A DNA stretch of 33,286 bases. Source: an uncultured Anaerolineae bacterium. Its GTDB lineage: Bacteria > Chloroflexota > Anaerolineae > Aggregatilineales > Phototrophicaceae. The notes under the pieces are model-generated. The model made no database searches, was not told the origin of the DNA, and was given only the letters and a program-made list of their open reading frames with translations. Where the stretch lies: NCBI GenBank assembly GCA_937922795.1, contig CALAJK010000012.1:1-33286 (forward strand). Direction: 5' to 3'. Below are positions 23,821 through 33,286 of the stretch, piece after piece. Position 1 is the first letter of the stretch, and each line of letters begins with the position of its first letter. A program made the position numbers and the translations under genes.

Positions 23821-25726
23821 TCGGTATGTCCACCCCGGTTCCCAGCGGGCTGCCGGCCTCGTCTGAGGCCGGCGCGTTGACGAAACCGCCGTTCGCCAGC
23901 GTGTAAAGCCCCACCCGCAGCGTTGTGGTTTCAGGCGGCGCGGCGGCTTCCGTCCAGGTGATCAGGCGGTCGCCGGGGCAGCCGTAGCGTCCCGGCCACA
24001 GCAGATCGTCGCGCTGGTCGAGTTTGTCGCCGGCGGCGTTGAGGAAATGCGCGAAGTAGTGAAAATCTCCGGCCAGCGCGCCTGACAGCCGCCACTCCAG
24101 ATACAGCCGCCCTTCGGCCAGCGCGTAGCCGGTGAGCGCCGCGCCGCCCTCGAAGCGGGCCGGCGGCAGCGCCGCCAGCGGCGGGCCAGGCCAGGCCGGG
24201 GCGCGCTCGAAGCGGTTCAGCCGGTAGACGCCTTCTCCTGGGCGCAGCGCGAAGACTTGCTCAGCCGGCGCTGTGTACAGGCCGCCGACCGGATCGGGCG
24301 GGGCGTTGGGCGCGACCAGGACGGCAAAGCGGCCCTCTGGAAAGACCGCTCGGCCGTCGCCGGTGAGCGCCCGCACACAGGCGGCGCTGCCGCGCAGCAG
24401 CGCTGACCATGCAGCCGGTTCCTGGTCGTACAGGATTTCGATGCCGTCGGTGATGACCAGCACGTCGCGTTCAGGGCTGACGGCCTGACGCACTGACTCC
24501 AGATAGTGCAGCGGCGTGCCGAATCCGCCGGGCGTGAACGTTGTGTCCAAGTAGTGTAGGGTGTTCTGCCACCACCCCGCTTGGATGAGCAGGATCCACA
24601 CCAGCGCGGCCGGGAGGAGCGCCCGGCCAATGCCGCGTCCGGTCAGGCGTTCGGCCAGCCAGGCCGCGCCTGCGCCGCCCAGCAGCCCCAGCGCTGGCAG
24701 GACGACGATGAAGTAGTGCGGATAAACCGGCGTCCAGGCCGGGGAGAAGACGAGCGCAGGCAGCAGCGCCCACAGGACGGCGAAGACGCCGAACCAGCGG
24801 AGCGCAGGCGATGCCAGCAGCCTGAGCGTTCCCGCGAGCATCAGCCCCCCCAGCAGCGCCCACAGCGGGGCGGGCGGCGGCGCGGTAGCCAGCAATTCAG
24901 CCTGGTTGGCCGGCGCCAGCCAGGTTTCCAACCCCAAGCCGGTCGCCAGGCGCGCCGTATACAGCAGCGCGTCCGGCGTCAGGCTCAGCCCGGCGCTGGA
25001 GCGGCTGAGCGCGCGGCTCAGCCGGCCAGGGTCAGCCGCCAGCGTCTGCGCCAAACCGGCGGCGAACGGGGCGATAGTGGCTCCGGCCAGCAGCAGCCCA
25101 GCCAGCAGCGCCCGGCCAGCAAGCCGCCGCCGCCCATGTCCGATCAGCCAGACGGCCAGCGGCAGCAGCGCCCAGGCGGCGAAGTGGATTTGCAGCGCGA
25201 TGAAGAGCGCCGGCAGGAACAGCGCCTGCGCCCAGCGCTTGCCCTCCACAAAGCCGCGCAGTCCTAACAGCAGCGCCAGCAGCAGGAACGGCGTCTGGAA
25301 GTCCTGCGCCCAAATTTTACGGCTGTAGTAGACCGCCCAGGGGTTGGCCGCGTAGATCAGCCCGGCCGCCAGCGCCGCCCGTCCGCCCAGCCAGCGCCGC
25401 GCCAGCAGCCACAGCAGACCCACGCCGGCGACATTCAACGCCGCGACGAACAGCGTGGCGACCGCGGGGTCAGGCGATAGACTGAATGGGATGGCCATGA
25501 TATATGCGCTGATGGGCGGGTTGGGGATGCCCACTGAAGAGGGGATGCCGGTCAGAGGGAAGCTGCGCCCTTCGGCCAAGTCCTGCGCCAGCAGCGACAG
25601 CATGGCTTCGTCGTGGAGAAATTCCACTATGCCCGGCTCGCCCAGGCGCAGCCAGGCGGCGACCAGCAGAACCAGCGCCAGCGCCGGCAGATCGCGCCGT
25701 GTGATCGGCTTCAGGCGGGCGGACAT
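23807..25726 (-). CDS. GT-C type membrane glycosyltransferase (GT39-like) with C-terminal beta-sandwich
   Basis: The 639-residue protein starts with a helix and then EPGIVEFLHDEAMLSLLAQDL. The HDEA pair occupies the usual acidic loop position of GT39-type enzymes, and YAANPWAVYYSRKIWAQDFQTPFLL carries the second conserved acidic region. Around eleven helices are followed by a soluble part with VLVITDGIEILYDQEP, and the last 120 residues form one module (LYLEWRLSGALAGDFHYFAHFLN, DQRDDL, TLRVGLYTLANGG). The gene overlaps the stop of the upstream GT-C gene by 16 bases, so both should be made from one transcript. It also overlaps the convergent gene by 14 bases. Donor and acceptor are unknown. 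Confidence 0.78.
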   Translation of the reverse strand: MSARLKPITRRDLPALALVLLVAAWLRLGEPGIVEFLHDEAMLSLLAQDLAEGRSFPLTGIPSSVGIPNPPISAYIMAIPFSLSPDPAVATLFVAALNVAGVGLLWLLARRWLGGRAALAAGLIYAANPWAVYYSRKIWAQDFQTPFLLLALLLGLRGFVEGKRWAQALFLPALFIALQIHFAAWALLPLAVWLIGHGRRRLAGRALLAGLLLAGATIAPFAAGLAQTLAADPGRLSRALSRSSAGLSLTPDALLYTARLATGLGLETWLAPANQAELLATAPPPAPLWALLGGLMLAGTLRLLASPALRWFGVFAVLWALLPALVFSPAWTPVYPHYFIVVLPALGLLGGAGAAWLAERLTGRGIGRALLPAALVWILLIQAGWWQNTLHYLDTTFTPGGFGTPLHYLESVRQAVSPERDVLVITDGIEILYDQEPAAWSALLRGSAACVRALTGDGRAVFPEGRFAVLVAPNAPPDPVGGLYTAPAEQVFALRPGEGVYRLNRFERAPAWPGPPLAALPPARFEGGAALTGYALAEGRLYLEWRLSGALAGDFHYFAHFLNAAGDKLDQRDDLLWPGRYGCPGDRLITWTEAAAPPETTTLRVGLYTLANGGFVNAPASDEAGSPLGTGVDIPIKAG

Positions 25727-28391
25727 GACTGCTCATCCAGCGGCAAGATGACCCGGTCATCCGGCACAGCCGCGCCGTCCAAGGTGACGGGCGGGCGGCG
25801 TTCCGGCGTATACAGGCCGACGGCGACCGCTTCCAGCGCCGAGTCGGCCGGCAGGCGGTAGACGTCAATCAGATTTTGCCCTGGCAGCCAGAAGCGCGTC
25901 GGATAGTCGCCGCCCAGCGGCTGGGCGTCGCCCTGCGCGATCAGTTCGCCGCCGCCGTCTAATCCATGCACGAAGGTCGTCCAATCCTGACCGGGAGATG
26001 CCAAGACATACCAGCCGAGCGCGACGATGATCTCGCCGCCGCTGCGCTGGAGGGTGGCGCAGCGGAGTTCCAGCCGGTCGTCGAAGCGGTAACCGAGGGC
26101 GAGCGGCAGGTTCCGGGTGGGGCGCTCGACGCGGATGAACGGCTCGAGCAGCAGCCGGTCGGCGCCGTCCGGCAGGCGCAGCGGCTCGCCGGTGGCCGCG
26201 TCCAGCATCTGCACGCTGATCCGGCCGACGTAGGGCGGGGCGAAGTCGAACACGCGCAGGCTATGCGGATCGGACGCGAATCGGTCGGGCGTATAGGTGG
26301 GGGTTTTGCCGCCGCCGGGGAACAGCGGCTCGCTGACAGCCCAGGCCTGCGATTGGGTCAGGTTGACCAACTGCACCACCGGGCGATATTCGCGCTCGGA
26401 TGTTTGGAGCGCCCGCCAGTACAGGGTGAGCGTGAGTAGATCGCCGGGCGCAGCGGCCGCGTCGGTGAGGGTATAGCCCAATAGTTCGAACTGGCCGCCG
26501 AAGGGTTGGCGCACCGGCGTCTGCATGTAGACCGGCGCGTCAGGCGGAGAACGGTGGCGAAACCAGAGCGTATGCGGGGCGATGAACAGCGCGTTGACCA
26601 CGGCGAAGGCCGCCGCGCCCAGGGTGATGCCAGCGCCCAGGCGGCGGGGGAGGTGCGCCTCATCGGCTTCGGATGAGGTGGAGACGGGCGATCGACCGAC
26701 GACGTAGAGGGCGGCGGCTATACCCAGGCTGACCAGCGTGATGAACGCCCCCGCGTGCTGGGTGTCGGTGCCGGTGTAGGCCAGTGCGACCGTGTGCTCG
26801 CCCGCCGGCAGGTCGAGCGCGATCTGGCCGCTCTGCGCTTCGGGGTAGATGGCCGCCGGCTGACCGTTCACGGTGGCCGTCCAGCCGGGGAAGTAGAACT
26901 GGCGAAAGCGCAGGGTGAAGTCCCGCGCCAGCCGCACCCGGACGACGGCGCTGCCGAGCTGTTCAACCTGCAAGATGTCGCCGTAGCGCGCCATATCCAC
27001 CCGGTTGACGACGATGCGCAGCGGGTCGGTCACGTAGGCTTCGGGCTCCACTGCCGGGTCCCAGCCGGGCTGTTCGCCCCAGATCGGGTTGAACTCGTCG
27101 TAGCTGGTGGTGCCCCAGATGTGCTCGGTCTCCTCCATGCGGATTTCGTCCAGCGCTGACTGGTTCGGCCAGTTGATGAGCGGTCGGCTGGGGTAGGCCA
27201 GCGGCAGCGCGGCGGCGACTGCCAGCGCTATGCCAGCGGTCAGGCCGAGGCTGCGCCAGCGCGCCGGCAGCAGCAGCAAACTAGCGCCGCCCGCCAGCGC
27301 CAGCAGGATGGACGCCGCTCGCAAGAAGCGCTCTGGGAAGCGGAGCTGCGGCATAAACGGGATCGCCTGCCAGACCGGCAGCGAGGGCTCGACCATCATG
27401 AACAGGGCGAATGCCAGGCCGGCGGTCAGCAGCGCTGCCGCCCCGAGCCGGCGCTGGCGGAGCAGCGCCAGCAGCCCGAACGCGCCGAGGATGCCGCCCA
27501 GCAGCCCCAGCGTCGTCGGCAGCTTGTAGCGTAGGTCGGTGAGGTCGATCGGCGGCGGCTGGGCGAAGAGCTGCTCCGGGCGCAGAAAATTGCTGGTGAG
27601 GTAGGGGATGACGTCCAGCGCCTGGCTGGCAGCCTGGACGTAGCGCAGTTCGAAAGCCAGCGGCAGCAGGAAGATGGCGGCCAGGCCGGCCGCCAGCGCC
27701 GCGCCGCCGCCCACGCTGAGCAAACGCGCCGCCAGCGCCCGCGGGCTGCGGCGGGCGGCGGCACACAGGATGAGCGTGGCTGGGGCGATGAACAGACTGG
27801 CGATCAGCGTGATCGGCTGGTGGCACAGGATCATCCCGGCCAAAGGCAGGCTGAAGGCCAGCAGCCGGCGCGGCGACGGGCGCGCGGCCAACTGCGCCAG
27901 CCCAAGCAAAGCCCAGGGGAGGAGCGCCGCCGCCATCATCTGCGGCAGGCTGCCTTGATCCCAAACCTCGTACAGCCGCGACGGCGCGTAGGCCCACAGC
28001 GCCGCCGCCAGCAGCGCGCCCTCGGCTGGCAGCAGCCGCTGCGCCAGCCGGTAGACGCCGGTTGCGCCGATCACCCAGGCGAGCGCGGCGATCAGGTTGA
28101 AAGCCGCCACCGCCGGTATGCCAAGCAGCCCCAGCAGGCCGCCCAGGTAGAACACGCCCGGCGGGTAGAAGTTGAAGATCGGGTAGCCGTAGCCCAGATG
28201 AAAATAAGGAACCCAGCGCGGCCAGAGTTCGCCGGAAGTCAGCATGGTCGTCATGGCGAAGATGCGCTGGACGTGCAGCGGGCCGTCAGCCGAGCGGATG
28301 ATGCCATCCCCCAACGACGGCAGGATCCCGATCAAAGGCAGGACAGCGGCGGCGAAAAGGCCTGGATCGAACCGGTTGAACAGCCGGCGCA

Positions 28392-28392
<1 letters not shown>
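25711..28392 (-). CDS. large GT-C-like membrane protein (PTPS-related/YfhO-like) with two C-terminal beta-sandwich modules
   Basis: The 893-residue protein opens with a helix and [20 protein letters not shown], then [23 protein letters not shown]. This is the pattern of the '6-pyruvoyl-tetrahydropterin synthase-related' membrane domain, a GT-C-like group with no link to pterins. About twelve helices run to residue 390, with one more near 560-580. The part between ([23 protein letters not shown]) matches the periplasmic fold of YfhO-type proteins, which glycosylate lipoteichoic acid in Firmicutes. Two beta-sandwich modules end the protein (about 628-745 and 768-880). The ATG overlaps the thiolase stop in TGATG; a GTG one codon upstream is also open. 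It is the longest of the six. Confidence 0.76.
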
Positions 28393-29606
<1,214 letters not shown>

Positions 29607-29638
29607 AGCTGCTCGATTCTTTTCAAGTAACGGGGGAA

Positions 29639-30151
29639 CTATTTGGACCCTGATGCGCCGTCCGCGTATAGACTCTCCCAGGCCGCCTTCAAGTCGCGGT
29701 AAATATTATCTAGCGAGTCGGGGATCACGCGGGTGTGGCCGATCGTGGTCATGAAGTTAGAATCGCCCGGCCAGCGCGGGACGATGTGAAAGTGGTAATG
29801 TTCGGCGATACCAGCGCCGGCAGCCGCCCCCAGGTTCGCGCCCAGGTTGAAAGCCGGCGGATTGTACGCCCGGCGCAGCGCCGCCAGGGCGCGGTTGGTG
29901 GTCAGCGCCAGGTCGGTGAGCGTCTCCGCCGGCAGCTTCTCCGGCGTGTCCACATGCTCGTAGGGGATGATCATCAGGTGGCCGTTGTTGTAGGGATACA
30001 GGTTGAGCGTGACGTACACCCATTGGGAACGGGCGATCACTTGAGCGCGATCGTCTTCGGCTGCGCCCAACTGGCAGAAGATACAGCCTTCAGCCGGCTG
30101 CTTCTCGCCGCGAATGTAAGCCATGCGCCAGGGCGTCCACAAATGATCCAT
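29639..30151 (-). CDS. HIT-family nucleotide hydrolase/phosphorylase (Ap4A-type)
   Basis: The 170-residue protein begins MDHLWTPWRMAYIRG, the start of the bacterial Ap4A-phosphorylase-like HIT group found in Actinobacteria and Chloroflexota. A zinc site is suggested by C23 and C26 (CIFC) and H58 (NNGHLMIIP). The histidine triad is H118-Y-H120-F-H122 in EHYHFHIVPRW, where H120 would be the nucleophile. Aromatic residues fill the spacer positions that are more often small or aliphatic (HxHxH). The enzyme likely splits a dinucleoside polyphosphate or nucleoside phosphoramidate. It heads the operon with thiolase and two GT-C genes and has a good promoter at 30182-30210. Confidence 0.92.
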   Translation of the reverse strand: MDHLWTPWRMAYIRGEKQPAEGCIFCQLGAAEDDRAQVIARSQWVYVTLNLYPYNNGHLMIIPYEHVDTPEKLPAETLTDLALTTNRALAALRRAYNPPAFNLGANLGAAAGAGIAEHYHFHIVPRWPGDSNFMTTIGHTRVIPDSLDNIYRDLKAAWESLYADGASGSK

Positions 30152-30181
30152 GACTTCCGCCTGATCGGTAATCTGCGCCTG

Positions 30182-30210
30182 ATTATAGAAACTCGCACAT
30201 GGGTAAACAA
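30182..30210 (-). promoter_or_regulatory. promoter of the HIT-thiolase-GT-C operon
   Basis: On the minus strand TTGTTT (30205-30210), 17 bases and a perfect TATAAT (30182-30187) stand about 25 bases ahead of the expected start region for the HIT gene. It should drive all four minus-strand genes down to 23807. Confidence 0.65.
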
Positions 30211-30328
30211 GTGGCGCGGATGGCGCGGCTTGCGTTACTTTACGCGCGGCTCAGGTTCAGCTCAGGCGATACACATCTGGGATGGTTATGCTGCGGCGGG
30301 CAAAGTGCGGCAATGAGGTGGTGCAGGC

Positions 30329-31231
30329 ATGGATGGACGGACACTGATCTGGGCGTTATTCGGCATGGGGCGGCCAATCATCCTGCTGGGCGTGCTGATG
30401 GTGCATGGAGCCGGTGTGGCGATGGCCTTCGCCGGCGGCTATCCGCTGAACGCATCGGCGCTGGCATGGGGTTTCGTCGCGCTGTTCTTCGTCGGCTTAT
30501 CGGTGAATTACGTCAACGAATATGCTGACTACGAGACGGACGCGCTGACCGTGAAGACGCGCTATTCCGGCGGCAGCGGTGTGCTGCCGAGCGGACGCGC
30601 GCCGCGCCGGCTGGCGCTGCAGGCAGGGTGGGCTGCGCTGCTGCTGGGCTTGCTGATCGCGGTGGGCGGGGCCTTGGCCGGCGTCCTGCCGCTTCCGGCC
30701 GTGGTCGTGCTGATTTTGGGCGGTTTTGGGGGGTGGATGTATTCCCTGCCGCCGCTGAAGCTGGCATGGAACGGGCTGGCTGAAACGGCCAACGCGGTGC
30801 TCGGCGGGGTGGTGCTGCCGCTGTACGGCTACGCCCTGCTGGCCGGCCGTTTGGACTGGCAGGTGGCGGCGGCTTTCACACCCTACGCGCTGCTGATCTT
30901 CAACACGGCTATGGCGACCACCTGGCCAGACCGCGAGGCTGATGCGCGCGTGGGCAAGCGCACGCTCGCCACCTGGATGCCCGTTTCACGGCTGCGGACG
31001 GTCTACTGCCTGGCGGCGGTGGCCAGCTTCGCCGTGCTGCTGGCGCTGCCGTTCTTGGGCATCCCGGCGCAGGTGGCTGTCGCCAGCCTGGTGGCGCTGC
31101 CGGCGGTCATCGTCGCCGCCCGGCAGTATACGCGGGCGCTTAACCCGCATGCCACCGCGCGCGCTTCGATGATGATGGTGTTCGCCCAGACGACGGCTTT
31201 CTTCTGGTTGGGCGCATCGGGCGGGGCCTGA
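30329..31231 (+). CDS. UbiA-family prenyltransferase (MenA-like)
   Basis: UbiA enzymes attach a polyprenyl chain to an aromatic acceptor within the membrane. The 300-residue protein has about eight or nine helices. Both Mg-diphosphate motifs are intact: NxxxDxxxD at N63-D67-D71 (NEYADYETD) and DxxxD at D201-D205 (PDREADARVGKRT). The SVNYVNEYADYETD form resembles MenA, which makes demethylmenaquinone from 1,4-dihydroxy-2-naphthoate. A generic UbiA protein acting on another acceptor is possible, since no other quinone gene is here. GAGGTGG stands before the ATG. A small unknown gene follows after 4 bases, so both share a transcript. Confidence 0.87.
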   Translation: MDGRTLIWALFGMGRPIILLGVLMVHGAGVAMAFAGGYPLNASALAWGFVALFFVGLSVNYVNEYADYETDALTVKTRYSGGSGVLPSGRAPRRLALQAGWAALLLGLLIAVGGALAGVLPLPAVVVLILGGFGGWMYSLPPLKLAWNGLAETANAVLGGVVLPLYGYALLAGRLDWQVAAAFTPYALLIFNTAMATTWPDREADARVGKRTLATWMPVSRLRTVYCLAAVASFAVLLALPFLGIPAQVAVASLVALPAVIVAARQYTRALNPHATARASMMMVFAQTTAFFWLGASGGA

Positions 31232-31235
31232 CGAC

Positions 31236-31709
31236 ATGGTCAGCGGGCAGTCGCCGCAAGAATACTTTCGACTGATGCTGATGACGGTCGTGGGGCAGGC
31301 CTTTGCCGCCGCCGGCTATCACCTGGAGGAACGGCCGGTGCAGTGGGCGGGCGGTCTGTTCCGCTTCCGCCGCGAGCTTGAGCCTGGATGGTACGGTTTC
31401 ATCGAGTTTCAACTCCTCGTCTATACCCCAACTGCCTGGTCTGAGACGACCTCTTCTCGTTTCCGCGTGACGCTCATCCGTTCCGACCATCCCGGCGCCG
31501 CGCTGACCAGCCATCCGCGCTGCGTCCGCCGAACGCTGAGCGCCCTGGTCGTGGACGATTTCCGCGTGGCCATTCTGCCGTCCGCCGATCACTGGTGGAC
31601 GTTCAGCGACACGCAGTCGTTGGGGCGCGCCCTGGCCGAGGCCGGCCATCTGATCGTGGGCTATGGACTGCCCTGGCTGGCGGGCGATTTGGTCCCACCG
31701 TCGGTTTAG
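31236..31709 (+). CDS. hypothetical protein, 157 residues
   Basis: I do not recognise this protein. It has no signal peptide or membrane helix and is rich in tryptophan and phenylalanine, with alternating strands such as GLFRFRREL, WYGFIEFQLLVY and RFRVTLIR. This points to a compact alpha/beta fold. It looks like the small DUF-type proteins that pair a 'GF(I)EFQ' strand with a C-terminal helix, but I will not assign a family. The start lies 4 bases after the UbiA gene stop, so it is co-transcribed and probably translationally coupled. Codon use matches its neighbours. The stop codon overlaps the start of the dyad at 31708-31742 by two bases. Confidence 0.7.
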   Translation: MVSGQSPQEYFRLMLMTVVGQAFAAAGYHLEERPVQWAGGLFRFRRELEPGWYGFIEFQLLVYTPTAWSETTSSRFRVTLIRSDHPGAALTSHPRCVRRTLSALVVDDFRVAILPSADHWWTFSDTQSLGRALAEAGHLIVGYGLPWLAGDLVPPSV

Positions 31710-31742
31710 CGTCAGGCGGCAGTCATTGACAGGCCTGACGCT
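31708..31742. repeat. perfect 10-bp inverted repeat at operon end and next promoter
   Basis: AGCGTCAGGC (31708-31717) and its exact complement GCCTGACGCT (31733-31742) flank 15 bases that contain the -35 hexamer TTGACA. No T-run follows, so it is a poor terminator. As DNA it is placed like an operator covering the promoter of the lipoprotein gene; as RNA it would form a strong hairpin at the end of the UbiA transcript. Confidence 0.75.
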
Positions 31743-31754
31743 GCTCAGGATAAT
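31726..31754 (+). promoter_or_regulatory. promoter of the TPR lipoprotein gene
   Basis: A perfect TTGACA (31726-31731), a 17-base spacer and GATAAT (31749-31754, five of six) give the best -35/-10 pair in the window. Initiation about seven bases on would fall near 31761, just before the chosen ATG at 31763, so this transcript may be almost leaderless. Confidence 0.7.
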
Positions 31755-31762
31755 GCGTGTCT

Positions 31763-33286
31763 ATGCTGACCAACCGCGTTTGTTCCGTTTTGCTGATGCT
31801 CATCCTGGCGGCGCTGGCCGCCGGCTGTGGCCAGCCCCAAGTCATCTATGTGACCGCCACCCCAGAGCCGACTGTCGGCCCGACGGCGACCCCTTCGCCG
31901 ACGCTGACGCCAACTGTCCCGCCGACGCCGACGATTGATCCGCAGGTGGCGCTGCGCCTGGCCGACCGCTATCTGGTGAATGGGTATTATGAGGACGCAG
32001 TCGCCGCTTACCAGCTCGTTCTGGATCAAGGCGACGGCGTGCCGGATGCGATGCGGGCGGCGGCGGCGTTCAATCGGGGACGCGCAGCGCTGCGGGAAGG
32101 GCTGTTCGCCGAGGCGGTGAGTGCGCTCACCGCGTTCATCACCCAGCACCCTCAGGATGCGCGGCTGGCGCAGGCCTACTTTCTGCGGGGCGACGCCCAT
32201 CTAGGGCTGTCGCGCTGGGCGGAAGCGCTGGCCGATTTCCAACAGTATCTGGCGCTGCGGCCGGGGCTGATCGACAGCTACGTACATGAGCGCATCGGCG
32301 ACGCTCAGCTCGCGCTGGGGAAGGCCGATGAGGCGCTGGCTGCCTACGCGCTGGCGGCTGATGAGGGGCGCAGCCTGGTGCCGCAGCTCGCGCTGCGCGA
32401 ACGGGTGGCGCAGGTCTATCGCAGCTCTGGCCAGCCGGACAAAGCCTTAGCCCAGTATGATGCGATTCTGGCCGTCGCCCGCAACGCGCCGTACCGTGCC
32501 AGCATCGAACTGACGGCCGCACAGACCTTGCTGGACGCCGGCCGCACCGAGCAGGGGTTGGCGCGGATGCAGACCGTGTTTGACGCCTATCCGGAGACCC
32601 CCCAGGCTTACCAGGCGCTGCAAGTGCTGCTGCAAAATGGGCGCGAGGTGGATGATTTCGCCCGCGGCAAAGTGAGCTACGCCTACGGCGATTACCAGGG
32701 CGCCATTGACGCCTTCAATGCCTACACGACCCAACGGGTGTTGGCGGCCATCCCGGCCGAACTGCATCTGCTGCTGGGCCGGGCATACCGTGAGATCGGC
32801 AACACGGCAGCGGCGATCACGGCGTTTCAGACGGTGATCGACCAGTATCCAACCGATCCGGCGTGCGGCCAGGCGCTGCTGGAGCAGGGCCGCACGCGCT
32901 TTCTGGCCGGCGATATCGAAGGCGCGGTCGCGCAGTACCTGCGGATTGCCGATAACTTCGGCTACGTGCCGGAGGCAGCCGAGGCGCTGTGGCGGGCTGG
33001 ATACCTGTATGGGACTAACGGTAAGCCGCTGGAGTCGCGCCAGATCTTTGAGCGGCTGGCGGAGACGTACCCCAACACAAGCCAGGCGCGCAGCGGCCTG
33101 TTTCTGGCCGCGTCGGCGGCTTACAACCTGGGCGATCTGGCCGGCGCAGAACGTCTGTACGCCCGGCTGGCGACTACGGCTGCCGGCGAAGACCAGGCGG
33201 CTGCTTACCTGTGGGTGGGGCGTCTGGCGGCAGCCCGCGGCGATCAGCAGACGGCGACCAGCGCCTTGCAGCTTGCCGTCAGCGCC
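31763..33286 (+). CDS. TPR-repeat lipoprotein, C-terminus outside window (possible lytic transglycosylase)
   Basis: An open frame of 508 codons runs from 31763 to the window edge without a stop. It begins with a lipoprotein signal peptide (VLLMLILAALAAGC; lipobox LAAGC, lipidated Cys at residue 21). A Thr/Pro-rich linker follows (ATPEPTVGPTATPSPTLTPT and on), a type common in Chloroflexota. From about residue 55 there are many TPR-like repeats, for example LADRYLVNGYYEDAVAAYQLVL, AYFLRGDAHLGLSRWAEALADF, GRAYREIGNTAAAITAFQ and ASAAYNLGDLAGAERLY. The last part (AAAYLWVGRLAAARGDQQTA) resembles the superhelical region of Slt-type lytic transglycosylases, so a catalytic SLT domain may follow beyond the window. 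That is an inference. The protein should be anchored outside the membrane. Confidence 0.8.
   Translation, partial: MLTNRVCSVLLMLILAALAAGCGQPQVIYVTATPEPTVGPTATPSPTLTPTVPPTPTIDPQVALRLADRYLVNGYYEDAVAAYQLVLDQGDGVPDAMRAAAAFNRGRAALREGLFAEAVSALTAFITQHPQDARLAQAYFLRGDAHLGLSRWAEALADFQQYLALRPGLIDSYVHERIGDAQLALGKADEALAAYALAADEGRSLVPQLALRERVAQVYRSSGQPDKALAQYDAILAVARNAPYRASIELTAAQTLLDAGRTEQGLARMQTVFDAYPETPQAYQALQVLLQNGREVDDFARGKVSYAYGDYQGAIDAFNAYTTQRVLAAIPAELHLLLGRAYREIGNTAAAITAFQTVIDQYPTDPACGQALLEQGRTRFLAGDIEGAVAQYLRIADNFGYVPEAAEALWRAGYLYGTNGKPLESRQIFERLAETYPNTSQARSGLFLAASAAYNLGDLAGAERLYARLATTAAGEDQAAAYLWVGRLAAARGDQQTATSALQLAVSA

Noticed and set aside
24581..25267. 228-codon plus-strand Gln/Arg-rich frame inside the minus-strand GT-C gene
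   Set aside because: Composition is the typical reverse of Ala/Leu-rich membrane helices; there is no start signal or domain.

Overview
The window is high-GC chromosomal DNA with densely packed genes and very short spacers. It suggests a Chloroflexota bacterium, Anaerolineae-like or a relative. The reasons are several large polytopic GT-C type glycosyltransferases with C-terminal beta-sandwich tails, a lipoprotein with a Thr/Pro-rich linker followed by TPRs, a solitary Uma2 protein, and a 'MDHLWTPWRMAY' HIT protein. This assignment is by pattern recognition, not by search. I see no rRNA, tRNA, CRISPR array or prophage.

Region 1 (1-1366): an amino-sugar catabolic pair on the minus strand, nanE followed by a BadF-type sugar kinase cut by the window edge. 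A gene-free stretch of about 500 bp follows. It carries a 153-bp MITE with 13-bp perfect terminal inverted repeats and a perfect 10-bp target duplication. Region 2 (1367-5603): a KimA-type potassium permease and, convergent to it, a soluble GAF-GAF-PAS histidine kinase. A clear hairpin terminator lies between them.

Region 3 (5659-11339): two divergent promoters. To the right is a plus-strand run of a duplicated XRE regulator, a small TPR protein, a GT-C enzyme, a polyprenyl-phosphate glycosyltransferase (GT2) and a WecD-like N-acetyltransferase. Region 4 (11343-15672): a GT-C enzyme coupled to a D-glycerate/glyoxylate-type dehydrogenase on the minus strand, then a divergent GT-C gene. Region 5 (15714-20098): a promoter with a dyad, a heterodimeric ABC exporter whose two subunits carry complementary degenerate ATP sites, and a Uma2 protein.

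Region 6 (20205-30210): a GH4 glycosidase followed by a GT-C gene. This meets tail-to-tail an oppositely oriented chain that reads HIT protein, thiolase, GT-C (PTPS-related/YfhO-like), GT-C. Region 7 (30329-33286): a UbiA/MenA-type prenyltransferase, a small unknown protein, a promoter overlapped by a perfect 10-bp dyad, and a TPR lipoprotein that runs off the window.

The most distinctive content is six GT-C type membrane enzymes in about 21 kb. Five of them end in one or two copies of a divergent beta-sandwich module, seven copies in all, with the pattern F..x.L.GY...(PGD).L.L.LYW.A......Y..F.HLLD..G...AQ.D..P ... W..G....D...L.LP.....G.YRL.VG.YD..TG..LP. With the GT2 enzyme, which probably makes lipid-linked sugar, an amino-sugar acetyltransferase and an ABC exporter, the set looks like a surface-glycan or protein-glycosylation system. 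Its glycan and acceptors cannot be read from the sequence.
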